DNA of 8,084 bases, taken from an uncultured Collinsella sp. Its GTDB lineage: Bacteria; Actinomycetota; Coriobacteriia; Coriobacteriales; Coriobacteriaceae. The DNA is taken from the NCBI GenBank assembly GCA_900551555.1, contig URWC01000084.1, positions 1 to 8,084 on the forward strand, written 5' to 3'. The position numbers and the translations under genes were made by a program. The notes under the pieces are model-generated. The model did not search any database. It had not been told where the DNA came from and saw only the letters and a list, made by a program, of their open reading frames with translations. Each line of letters begins with the position of its first letter. Position 1 is the stretch's first letter. Below, piece after piece: positions 1 through 5,734 of the stretch.

Positions 1-647
1 TGGTCGGCGCGGTCTTTGGTCTCATCATCGGCGCGCGCCTGTTTTACGTCGTCTTTTACGGCGATGGCTACTATTGGGCCCACCCGCTCGAAATCTTTGC
101 CACCAACGAGGGAGGCATGAGCTTCCACGGCGGCCTGGTGGGCGGCATCTTGGGCGGCATCATCGTGTGCCGCATGTATAAGCTCGACGCCTGGACCATC
201 GCCGACCTTGCCGTCATCGGTGCTCCGCTGGCGCTGTGCCTGGGCCGTTGTGCCAATTTCGTCAACGGCGAGCTGTGGGGTAAGCCGACCGATCTGCCTT
301 GGGGTGTTGTCTTTGGCGGCACCGCGGGCGATATGCCGCGTCATCCTTCCCAGCTCTATGAGGCATTCCTAGAGGGCGTCGTGCTCTTCTGTATTTTGCA
401 GGTGCTCAGCCGCAAAAAGCCGCTGCTGCCCCAGGGCACGTTTATGGGCGTGTTCGTGATGGGGTACGGCATCGTCCGCTTTCTCGTTGAGTTCGTGCGC
501 GTGCCCGATGCCCAGCTGGGCTATCTGCTGGGAGGCGTTATCACCATGGGCCAGCTGCTGAGTTTGCCGCTCGTGATCGCCGGCCTGGCGCTCATCATTT
601 TCGCCCGACACCGCAATCGCCCCCAGCGCATCTACCTCGACGCCTAA
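1..647 (+). CDS. lgt: Prolipoprotein diacylglyceryl transferase, 5' end missing
   Basis: Integral membrane enzyme that moves a diacylglyceryl group from phosphatidylglycerol to the lipobox cysteine of prolipoproteins, the first step of lipoprotein maturation. The first full codon in the window is at base 3, leaving 214 residues. About 60 N-terminal residues should lie upstream, judged by aligning the catalytic histidine with E. coli His103. Family motifs, in fragment numbering, are: NEGGMSFHGG with His42; the Lgt signature GRCANFVNGELWG around residues 81-93, with the Arg and Asn matching E. coli R143/N146; PRHPSQLYEA; and near the C terminus YGIVRFLVEF, whose Tyr, Arg and Glu match Y235/R239/E243. 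All these catalytic or substrate-binding positions are intact, so the gene looks functional. It stops with TAA at 645-647, and a perfect 14-bp hairpin begins four bases later. Identification is secure; only the start is out of view. Confidence 0.97.
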   Translation, partial: VGAVFGLIIGARLFYVVFYGDGYYWAHPLEIFATNEGGMSFHGGLVGGILGGIIVCRMYKLDAWTIADLAVIGAPLALCLGRCANFVNGELWGKPTDLPWGVVFGGTAGDMPRHPSQLYEAFLEGVVLFCILQVLSRKKPLLPQGTFMGVFVMGYGIVRFLVEFVRVPDAQLGYLLGGVITMGQLLSLPLVIAGLALIIFARHRNRPQRIYLDA

Positions 648-651
648 TCAC

Positions 652-688
652 GACCACCACAAAGGGGACAGGTGCCTTTGTGGTGGTC
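652..688 (+). repeat. Palindromic 3' hairpin element, copy A (after lgt)
   Basis: A perfect 14-bp inverted repeat: GACCACCACAAAGG at 652-665 pairs with CCTTTGTGGTGGTC at 675-688 around a 9-base loop, GGACAGGTG. It starts four bases after the lgt stop. No run of T follows, so it is not a textbook intrinsic terminator. It could slow or partly stop transcription, protect the lgt mRNA 3' end, or be a REP-like mobile palindrome. The loop core GACAGGT recurs in two other hairpins of this window (2913-2946 as GTCAGGT and 5527-5559 as GACAGGT), each also just after a stop codon. The hairpin is directly visible; its function is inferred. Confidence 0.75.
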
Positions 689-727
689 TTGCCGAGTTTG
701 ATAGGTTTCTAGAAAGGCTTTCGGACT

Positions 728-2911
728 GTGAAGGATTCCGACCTCTCCACAACGGCTGCGCGCGACGCTGCCCGCATCGTCTGGTTTAAGCGCTATCCCG
801 CCAAGCAGACGCTTATCGCATTTTTGCTCGCGCTGTTGGCGACCACGGCGTTTTCCATCGATCCCGCCCCGGTGTCGAGCAACGCAGTCTTGGCGATTGA
901 CCCCAAAGCCTCGGGCATGCTGTACGTGTGCTACGAGGTGCTCCTCTCGTTTGCCGGCCATACCGACGCGGTCATGCTGCTTGCGCTTGCCTGCCTGCTC
1001 ACGCTGCCGTTTCGCTACGTATTCTTTGGCCGCGGCGACGCTTGGCGTCCCTCGGTGATCCTTCCGTCGCTGTTCTTTGACGTCTGCATGGTGTTTGGCC
1101 GCAGCTACGACCTCACCGATTCGGCCGAGATCGTGCTCGGCGACAAGGCGCGCATCATCTGCGCCTGGATAGGCGGTGCGGGCTGGATGCTCTTGGCGGT
1201 CGTTGCCTTCTACCTTGCCTTTGAGTGTCTAGATTGGCTGAGCTCTCGGCGCATTCCGTTTTCCGAAGCGCACTTTGGCCGCGTATGGCGTGTGGCTCAC
1301 GCTGTGCTCTCGGTCCATCCCTTTGCCGGGCCCTTCCTGGTGCTTATGGTCGCCTGGGCGCCCACGCTCATCGCTTCGATGCCCGGCCTTTTTATGGGAG
1401 ACACGGGTGCGCAGATTCGCCAGTGGTTCAACTATCCCAACGGCACGAGCGACTACCTGCGTCTGCTCAATCCCAATGTGTTGCTCAACGGACATCACCC
1501 CGTGGTGCACACGGCTATCATCGGTTCGTGCGTCCAGCTGGGGCTTTCACTGTTCAACAGCGCCAACGCAGGTCTTGCTATCTACACCTGCGCTCAGTTC
1601 ATCATTACGGCCGCCTGCATGGCCTATTCCATCTCGTCGCTGCGCAAGCTGGGCGTGAGCCTGCCGGTCCGCGGCGCGGTCTTGCTGTTCTTTGTGTTTA
1701 TGCCCATGTTCTCCAACTACGCGGCCCTGCTTACCAAAGATGTGCTGTTTGCCGACGCGTTTTTGGTGCTGTTGGTGCAGACCGTGAAGCTCGTGGCATG
1801 CGGCCTGCCCCGTCGCGATGCCAATGCCGAGCGTGCGGGCGAACAGAGGCCCGTGCTCTTTGCGCGCCACGACTGGCTGCTGCTCGCTCTGGGCGCCATG
1901 GGTTCCACGTTCCTGCGCAACGGCGGCCTAGTGTTTCCCCTGGCGGCATGCGTAATCGCGGCGGCGTTTTGCGTATGGGACGTGCATGTGGCTCGTCGTG
2001 CAGCCAAGCAGACTGGTGCTGCGCCTTCGGGCGCCATTCCGCGTTTCCGCTGGGTTGGCGTTCTCGCGGTGCTCGCGCTCTGCCTTGCCTCTAATATGTA
2101 CTTCACCAAGGTCTTTATGCCGGCGCACGATATCACGCCTGGTTCCAAGCGCGAAATCCTCTCGATTCCGTTCCAGCAGACGGCTCGTTTCGTCCAAAAG
2201 CACGACGGCCTCAACTCGGGCGTCAACCCTACGGTTAAGGAGGACGGCACCATCGTGGAGGCTCCTTGCGACGGCTTGGTGACCGACGAAGAGCGTGCCG
2301 TGATCGACCGTGTGCTCAAGTACGAGAATCTGGGCCGCCGCTACAACCCCGACAAGTCCGATGCCGTCAAGAACTGCTTTAACGAGTACGCCTCGCAGGA
2401 GGACATCGATGCCTATTTTGGGGTATGGGCCCAGATGTTTAAGAAGGATCCCGAGTGCTATATTTCGGCGCTTATCAATAACTACTATGGTTATTTTTAT
2501 CCGAGCGCGCGCGATGCCTGGATCTACAGCACGGCGCGCAGTGCCGAGATCATGGCGCGTCCCGACAACCTCAAGTACTTCGACTTCCATCCGGTTGACA
2601 GCAACGTGGTGCGCTGGTGTGACCATCTGATCAACCTATACCGTGTGGCGGTGCAGCGTGTTCCCTTTATCTCGCTCACCATGAGCTCGGCCACCTATGT
2701 GTGGATCATGATCGCCGTGGTGGTCTACCTGCTGCGTCGTCATTCATGGCGTGCGCTGGCGATCTGGGTGCCGCTGTTGGGCGTGCTTGCCGTGTGCCTG
2801 ATTGGTCCGTGTAACGGATCGACCTACATGCGCTACCTGTATCCGGTCATCGCCTGCATGCCCTTTGTCATCGGCGCCACCGTCACCCGCAGCGACTTCC
2901 TCTGGTCCTAA
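728..2911 (+). CDS. DUF6020-like polytopic membrane protein, possible GT-C glycosyltransferase
   Basis: A 727-residue protein with about a dozen or more hydrophobic segments (roughly 29-45, 77-97, 145-167, 200-220, 283-300, 315-357, 385-417, 441-456, 650-669, 676-717) and one large hydrophilic domain, about 460-645, probably outside the cytoplasm. Conserved-looking motifs are PGLFMGDTGAQ (219-229), GHHPVVHT (255-262), LLTKDVLFAD (334-343), FLRNGG (395-400) and MRYLYP (701-706). I recognise this arrangement as the DUF6020 family from memory. The acidic GD motif after an early membrane segment, followed by an HHP loop and a multi-span body, resembles GT-C enzymes that use polyprenyl-phosphate sugars, so a role in surface glycan or glycoprotein modification is plausible but inferred. 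The GTG start at 728 is the first usable start after an in-frame TAG at 710-712, with AAAGG at 713-717 as a rather distant ribosome site. No convincing promoter lies upstream. An alternative is an uncharacterised transporter or polymerase. Confidence 0.85.
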   Translation: MKDSDLSTTAARDAARIVWFKRYPAKQTLIAFLLALLATTAFSIDPAPVSSNAVLAIDPKASGMLYVCYEVLLSFAGHTDAVMLLALACLLTLPFRYVFFGRGDAWRPSVILPSLFFDVCMVFGRSYDLTDSAEIVLGDKARIICAWIGGAGWMLLAVVAFYLAFECLDWLSSRRIPFSEAHFGRVWRVAHAVLSVHPFAGPFLVLMVAWAPTLIASMPGLFMGDTGAQIRQWFNYPNGTSDYLRLLNPNVLLNGHHPVVHTAIIGSCVQLGLSLFNSANAGLAIYTCAQFIITAACMAYSISSLRKLGVSLPVRGAVLLFFVFMPMFSNYAALLTKDVLFADAFLVLLVQTVKLVACGLPRRDANAERAGEQRPVLFARHDWLLLALGAMGSTFLRNGGLVFPLAACVIAAAFCVWDVHVARRAAKQTGAAPSGAIPRFRWVGVLAVLALCLASNMYFTKVFMPAHDITPGSKREILSIPFQQTARFVQKHDGLNSGVNPTVKEDGTIVEAPCDGLVTDEERAVIDRVLKYENLGRRYNPDKSDAVKNCFNEYASQEDIDAYFGVWAQMFKKDPECYISALINNYYGYFYPSARDAWIYSTARSAEIMARPDNLKYFDFHPVDSNVVRWCDHLINLYRVAVQRVPFISLTMSSATYVWIMIAVVVYLLRRHSWRALAIWVPLLGVLAVCLIGPCNGSTYMRYLYPVIACMPFVIGATVTRSDFLWS

Positions 2912-2912
2912 C

Positions 2913-2954
2913 TTGGTGCATTGGGGGTCAGGTTTCTTTGCACCAAAGGGGTCA
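2913..2954 (+). repeat. Palindromic 3' hairpin element, copy B, with partial second unit
   Basis: Begins one base after the stop codon of the DUF6020-like gene. Arms TTGGTGCA (2913-2920) and TGCACCAA (2939-2946) pair perfectly over 8 bp around an 18-base loop that contains GGGGGTCAGGTTTC. The loop core matches copies A and C (G-run, A/T, CAGGT, T-rich). Overlapping the right arm, CACCAAAGGGGTCA at 2941-2954 repeats the AAAGGGG(A/T)CA half of copy A, suggesting a second, decayed unit. No T-run follows directly. Pairing is seen in the sequence; element membership is my inference. Confidence 0.6.
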
Positions 2955-2979
2955 TCATCACGACGCCTTCATTTTGGGG

Positions 2980-3008
2980 TTTATCTCGCAGGCCAGTAGG
3001 TATATCAT
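2980..3008 (+). promoter_or_regulatory. Possible weak promoter for yebC
   Basis: TATCAT at 3003-3008 is a fair -10 hexamer. TTTATC at 2980-2985 is a poor -35 match at 17-bp spacing. It would give a leader of about 60 bases before the yebC start. This AT-richer stretch stands out in the otherwise GC-rich gap, but the -35 is weak and the alternative TATATT at 3022-3027 has no partner, so this is only a candidate. Confidence 0.3.
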
Positions 3009-3076
3009 AACGACGTTTGTTTATATTGCCCGAGCATCTGCGCTGGGCTTTAGGTCGAAACCGATAGGAGACACGT

Positions 3077-3883
3077 ATGTCCGGACACTCTAAGTGGGCC
3101 ACAACCAAGCATCGTAAGGGCGCGCAGGACGCCAAGCGTTCCGCCCTCTTCTCCAAGCTCAGCCGCAACATCACCGTTGCTGCCCGTCTCGGCGGTGACC
3201 CGCTGCCCGAGAACAACGCCAGCCTCGCCGCTGCCGTTGCCAAGGCCAAGGCTCAGTCCATGCCTAAGGACAAGATTAAGTCCGCTATCGACAAGGCTTT
3301 TGGTTCGGGTGCTGACGCCGCCGTCTACGAGAACATCGTGTACGAGGGCTACGGTCCCGCCGGTGTCGCCGTCTACGTCGACTGCCTGACCGACAACCGC
3401 AACCGTACCGCCGCTGATGTCCGTTCCGCCTTCTCCCACGCCGGTGGCAACCTGGGCACCTCCGGCTCCGTCGCCTTCCAGTTTGAGCGCAAGGGCCAGA
3501 TCGTCGTCGCCAAGGAGATCCTGGACGAGAACGCCAAGAAGGAGACCATGATCGCCAATGGTGCTGCCGGTGACGAGGATGAGTTCATGATGGCCATCGC
3601 CGAGGCCGGTGGCGAGGACTACGAGGACGCCGGCGAGGAGTGGATCGTCTGGACTACTGCCAACGAGGTCATGGCTGTCTCCAAGGCGCTCGAGGAGCAG
3701 GGCGTCCAGGTCAAGGGCTCCGAGACCACCATGGTCCCGACCACCCCGACCGAGGTCTCCGGCGCCGACGCCAAGAAGGTTCAGCGCCTCATCGACCGTC
3801 TTGAGGAGCTCGACGACGTCCAGGATGTTTACAGCACCATGGACATGACCGACGAGGTCATCGCTGCCCTCGAGGAGGAGTAG
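3077..3883 (+). CDS. yebC: YebC/PmpR/TACO1-family protein
   Basis: Cytoplasmic protein of the YebC family, long annotated as a DNA-binding transcriptional regulator and more recently linked to translation (mitochondrial TACO1; helping ribosomes through difficult, proline-rich stretches). The N terminus MSGHSKWATTKHRKGAQDAK is the family signature. YEGYGPAGVAVYVDCLTDNR (89-108) and the HAGGNLGTSGSVAFQF stretch (121-136) are also diagnostic, and the C-terminal LIDRLEELDDVQDVYSTMD (238-256) closes domain 3. At 268 residues it is about 20 longer than the usual 240-250. The extra length falls at about 145-166, after RKGQIVVA, as an acidic/lysine-rich helix-like insert. The ATG at 3077 has AGGAG at 3066-3070 with a 6-base spacer, so the start is firm. 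Unlike many genomes there is no ruvC next to it; a strong terminator follows, so it appears monocistronic. The family is certain; which molecular role applies is not. Confidence 0.96.
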   Translation: MSGHSKWATTKHRKGAQDAKRSALFSKLSRNITVAARLGGDPLPENNASLAAAVAKAKAQSMPKDKIKSAIDKAFGSGADAAVYENIVYEGYGPAGVAVYVDCLTDNRNRTAADVRSAFSHAGGNLGTSGSVAFQFERKGQIVVAKEILDENAKKETMIANGAAGDEDEFMMAIAEAGGEDYEDAGEEWIVWTTANEVMAVSKALEEQGVQVKGSETTMVPTTPTEVSGADAKKVQRLIDRLEELDDVQDVYSTMDMTDEVIAALEEE

Positions 3884-3888
3884 CGCCC

Positions 3889-3906
3889 GCACGGGTTAAG
3901 CCGTGC
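3889..3906 (+). other. Small GC hairpin after yebC
   Basis: GCACGG (3889-3894) and CCGTGC (3901-3906) form a perfect 6-bp stem with loop GTTAAG, five bases after the yebC stop. There is no T-tract, so it is probably not a terminator by itself. It may pause polymerase or protect the mRNA end ahead of the real terminator some 45 bases further on. Confidence 0.4.
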
Positions 3907-3952
3907 ATATCTGGGCATAATGAAGCGAGCATGCAAGCCTCGTGGAATAGAT

Positions 3953-3995
3953 GAGCCGGATCCGCGTGCAATGAGGCACCGGACCCGGCTCTTTT
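3953..3995 (+). terminator. Intrinsic terminator of yebC
   Basis: A long hairpin. GAGCCGG (3953-3959) pairs with CCGGCTC (3985-3991). After one A/C mismatch, TCCG (3961-3964) pairs with CGGA (3980-3983). With C3965 bulged, GTGC (3966-3969) pairs with GCAC (3976-3979), leaving a 6-base loop AATGAG. TTTT follows at 3992-3995. This is the classic stem plus U-tract and should end yebC transcription before the amaP operon. Confidence 0.85.
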
Positions 3996-4000
3996 ATAAT
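3995..4000 (+). promoter_or_regulatory. Probable -10 box of the amaP operon promoter
   Basis: TATAAT at 3995-4000 is a perfect -10 consensus, placed to start transcription near 4007 and give a leader of about 45 bases before amaP. The expected -35 region (about 3972-3977, TGAGGC) is inside the terminator stem and poor, so an activator or alternative sigma factor may help. The only other access to the operon would be read-through past a strong terminator, which supports a promoter here. Confidence 0.5.
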
Positions 4001-4050
4001 GATGCGAACCGTTTTGCATTTCGAGAGCCGAGATTTGAAGGGAGCGCCGC

Positions 4051-4596
4051 GTGCGCGTACTCAAACGAGCCCTAGCGATCGTGTATCTTGCCGCCACCAT
4101 CGTGGCGCTGGGTACGCTTGTCTGCCAGTTTTGGGGGCCGTATACGTATCGCTTTATGCTGCTGATGCGCGACCCCATGCCGCGCATTGTCGTGACGGCA
4201 TGCGGCGGAGTTGTGGCGATCGGCGTACTGGTAAGCTTCTTCCGCCTGATGTTTGCTCGTCGCGAGCCGTCCTGCGTGCATCCGGCGGGGGAGCGCAATA
4301 TCGAGGTCACGCTCGCGGCGCTTTCTTCGTGTGCCAGGGCTGCTGCCGAGCGCGACGACCGCGTGATGGTCGAGCATGTCGAGGCCCGCGTCCAAGGCCC
4401 CGACGATTCGCACGTCCGATTTAAGGTCGAGGCTATCGCGCTTGACGATAAGGACGTGGCATCTCTGGCTACCGCGATGCAACAGCGCATCGAGGAAGCT
4501 TGCGACACCATGCTCGGCACGCCGGGTACGACCGCGCGCGTCCGTTTTTTGCCGTCCAAGACTACCGTCCAGACCGTGGAGGTTTCCGGTGAGTGA
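4051..4596 (+). CDS. amaP: Alkaline-shock membrane anchor protein, AmaP-like
   Basis: A 181-residue membrane protein. Two hydrophobic helices at about 6-28 and 45-66 are joined by a short loop. They are followed by a soluble domain (about 82-178) with the alternating strand pattern of Asp23-like folds (NIEVTLAAL, VEHVEARVQG, VRFKVEAIAL, ARVRFLP). This architecture is that of AmaP, which in Staphylococcus aureus anchors Asp23 at the membrane. The position as first gene of a cluster with a DUF2273 protein and asp23 strongly supports the call. It starts with GTG at 4051, with AAGGGAG at 4038-4044 and a 6-base spacer. The last 8 bases overlap the next gene, so the two are translationally coupled. 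Sequence similarity within this family is low, so the name rests on topology plus context. Confidence 0.82.
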   Translation: MRVLKRALAIVYLAATIVALGTLVCQFWGPYTYRFMLLMRDPMPRIVVTACGGVVAIGVLVSFFRLMFARREPSCVHPAGERNIEVTLAALSSCARAAAERDDRVMVEHVEARVQGPDDSHVRFKVEAIALDDKDVASLATAMQQRIEEACDTMLGTPGTTARVRFLPSKTTVQTVEVSGE

Positions 4597-4966
4597 TACC
4601 AATCAAGATAAGACCGCTCGTACGCCGCGCCTGACGATTGACCAGAGCGCTGCGCCGGCGAGCGAACCTGTTGATTCCAAAGCAGAGGCAACCGAGTTGC
4701 AAGATGCGGCAGCCGCGGATTTTGACGAGGCCATGGGTCTCATCAAGGGTACGGGCGCTGCCATCTGGAGCTATGCTGTGCGTCATCCCAACACCACGCT
4801 CGGTGCCGTCGCTGGCTTTATCCTCGCCGTGTTGGTGCTCACGCTCGGCCTGTGGGACACGCTCGTCATTGCATTCTTCGTGCTGATTGGCGCTGTGATC
4901 GGCCAAATTCGCGACGGCGAGAACGGGATCGTCAACTTCTTCGGCCGTCTGTTTAGTGGCCGCTAA
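4589..4966 (+). CDS. DUF2273-family small membrane protein with N-terminal extension
   Basis: A 125-residue protein. Residues about 66-110 form two closely spaced membrane helices (TLGAVAGFILAVLVLTLGL, then TLVIAFFVLIGAVIGQI) ending in an IRDGENG turn and an FFGRLFSGR tail, the DUF2273 pattern. The family is usually only 60-80 residues; here about 60 hydrophilic, acidic residues precede it. The frame is open further upstream inside amaP, but GTG at 4589 is the best start: GGAGG lies at 4578-4582 with a 6-base spacer, and the result is an 8-base overlap with the amaP stop, typical of coupled genes. DUF2273 genes usually accompany asp23/amaP; the function is unknown, perhaps as a partner in the membrane Asp23 assembly. 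The identification comes from both sequence pattern and neighbours. Confidence 0.85.
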   Translation: MSDTNQDKTARTPRLTIDQSAAPASEPVDSKAEATELQDAAAADFDEAMGLIKGTGAAIWSYAVRHPNTTLGAVAGFILAVLVLTLGLWDTLVIAFFVLIGAVIGQIRDGENGIVNFFGRLFSGR

Positions 4967-5010
4967 TATGTATTCGACTGTCGCATCCGCGGCAGGCATA
5001 AGGAGGAACC

Positions 5011-5526
5011 ATGGCTTTTAATACGAAGGTCGATGTGGCCGATACCGAGCTCGAGGCGAACGAGGCGGTCGTCGCCGAAGCCGAGGATGTGACGCTCGAG
5101 GACGAGGCTCTTGTCGAGGTCGAGTCCGATGAGGATGAGGACGACGAAGAGGCGGACGAGTCCGAGGACTCGCTGACCTATTCCAACGGTGTGATCGAGA
5201 AGATCGTTGCCATGGCCACCCGCGAGGTTCCGCACGTTCTGGGCATGAAGGGTAACCTTATGCACTTTGTGCAGGAGCAGTTTGGTGCCGAGAATCTGAC
5301 CAAGGGCGTGACGGTCGAGGTCACCGATGACAATCGCGTGGTCGTCAACATCTCCGTCATTATCGAGTACGGCGCCTATGCGCCCGCGATCTTCGACGAT
5401 GTCAAGGCGCGTGTCACCGAGCGCCTTGCCGCGATGACCGGCCTTGAGGTGGCGGGCGTCAACCTGCGTATCGAGGACGTCATCACCCCCGAGGAGTACG
5501 AGCACCGCACCAGCCAGCACGAGTAA
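5011..5526 (+). CDS. asp23: Asp23/Gls24-family envelope stress protein
   Basis: A 171-residue soluble protein. Residues about 54-158 form the Asp23 domain: LTYSNGVIEKIVAMATREVP, HVLGMKGN, VTVEVTDDNRVVVNISVIIEY, VKARVTERLAAMTGLEVAGV and NLRIEDV fit the family's strand-helix order. The first 53 residues are a separate, very acidic tail: 24 of residues 11-53 are Asp or Glu, with no Lys or Arg, so it is probably disordered. Asp23 is an abundant, membrane-tethered protein tied to cell-envelope stress in S. aureus; the related Gls24 is a stress protein in enterococci. The start ATG at 5011 has a near-perfect AGGAGG at 5001-5006 with a 4-base spacer, stronger than those of the two genes upstream, suggesting higher output for this last gene. 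It lies 44 bases after the DUF2273 gene and is followed at once by two hairpins. Confidence 0.93.
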   Translation: MAFNTKVDVADTELEANEAVVAEAEDVTLEDEALVEVESDEDEDDEEADESEDSLTYSNGVIEKIVAMATREVPHVLGMKGNLMHFVQEQFGAENLTKGVTVEVTDDNRVVVNISVIIEYGAYAPAIFDDVKARVTERLAAMTGLEVAGVNLRIEDVITPEEYEHRTSQHE

Positions 5527-5563
5527 CCTTCCAAAAAGAGACAGGTTTGTTTTGGCAGGTTTT
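5527..5563 (+). repeat. Palindromic 3' hairpin element, copy C, with U-tract
   Basis: Begins on the base after the asp23 stop. CCTTCCAAAA (5527-5536) pairs with TTTTGGCAGG (5550-5559) with one mismatch, around the loop AGAGACAGGTTTG. Four T's follow (5560-5563), so this copy could itself act as a weak intrinsic terminator. The loop shares GACAGGT with copy A and CAGGTTT with copy B. The stem is clear; common origin with A and B is inferred. Confidence 0.6.
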
Positions 5564-5579
5564 ATCTGCGAAAACGTTA

Positions 5580-5620
5580 AACGGCCGACCGCGCAAGTAA
5601 AAGCGTGGCCGGCCGTTATT
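5580..5620 (+). terminator. Intrinsic terminator of the amaP-asp23 operon
   Basis: A 15-base arm at 5580-5594 (AACGGCCGACCGCGC) pairs with 5603-5617 (GCGTGGCCGGCCGTT), with one mismatch and one G-T wobble, around loop AAGTAAAA. ATTTGTAT follows (5618-5620 and onward), giving a modest T-rich tail. The A-rich stretch on the left side means it might also work on the other strand. It ends the operon downstream of copy C. Confidence 0.75.
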
Positions 5621-5663
5621 TGTATGCCCCCCGATGTAGGCATACCGCTCGTCTAACTAAGGG

Positions 5664-5691
5664 TTGCAATCCCCACGTTCCGCGTTACCCT
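5664..5691 (+). promoter_or_regulatory. Possible yitT promoter
   Basis: TTGCAA at 5664-5669 and TACCCT at 5686-5691, 16 bp apart, are partial matches to the -35 and -10 boxes (4/6 and 3/6). A promoter is expected here because a terminator precedes and yitT starts at 5735. The match is weak, so the exact position is uncertain. Confidence 0.3.
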
Positions 5692-5734
5692 AATGGGCGC
5701 ATTGTTTCCAAATTGTTAACGAGGGGTTGCCGTA

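Noticed and set aside
1225..2094. Open frame of 289 codons on the plus strand inside the DUF6020-like gene.
   Set aside because: It is rich in Arg, Ala and Cys with no domain, lies wholly within a convincing membrane-protein gene in another frame, and lacks a good ribosome site.
3050..3892. Long open frame of 280 codons on the minus strand opposite yebC.
   Set aside because: It is the mirror of a highly biased, GC-rich coding strand. It has low-complexity Leu/Gly/Asp composition and no recognisable domain, and the plus-strand yebC is certain.
3916..3921. CATAAT as a second promoter between yebC and amaP.
   Set aside because: There is no acceptable -35 at 16-18 bp, and transcripts would run straight into the terminator at 3953-3995.
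4376..4588. Upstream extension of the DUF2273 gene inside amaP.
   Set aside because: The extra residues are an out-of-frame reading of amaP. The GTG at 4589 with GGAGG fits both the family and the overlap.
3858..4691. Minus-strand open frame of 277 codons opposite amaP.
   Set aside because: It spans a strong plus-strand terminator and promoter and two coupled plus-strand genes. Its protein is Ser/Arg/Thr-rich with no family resemblance.
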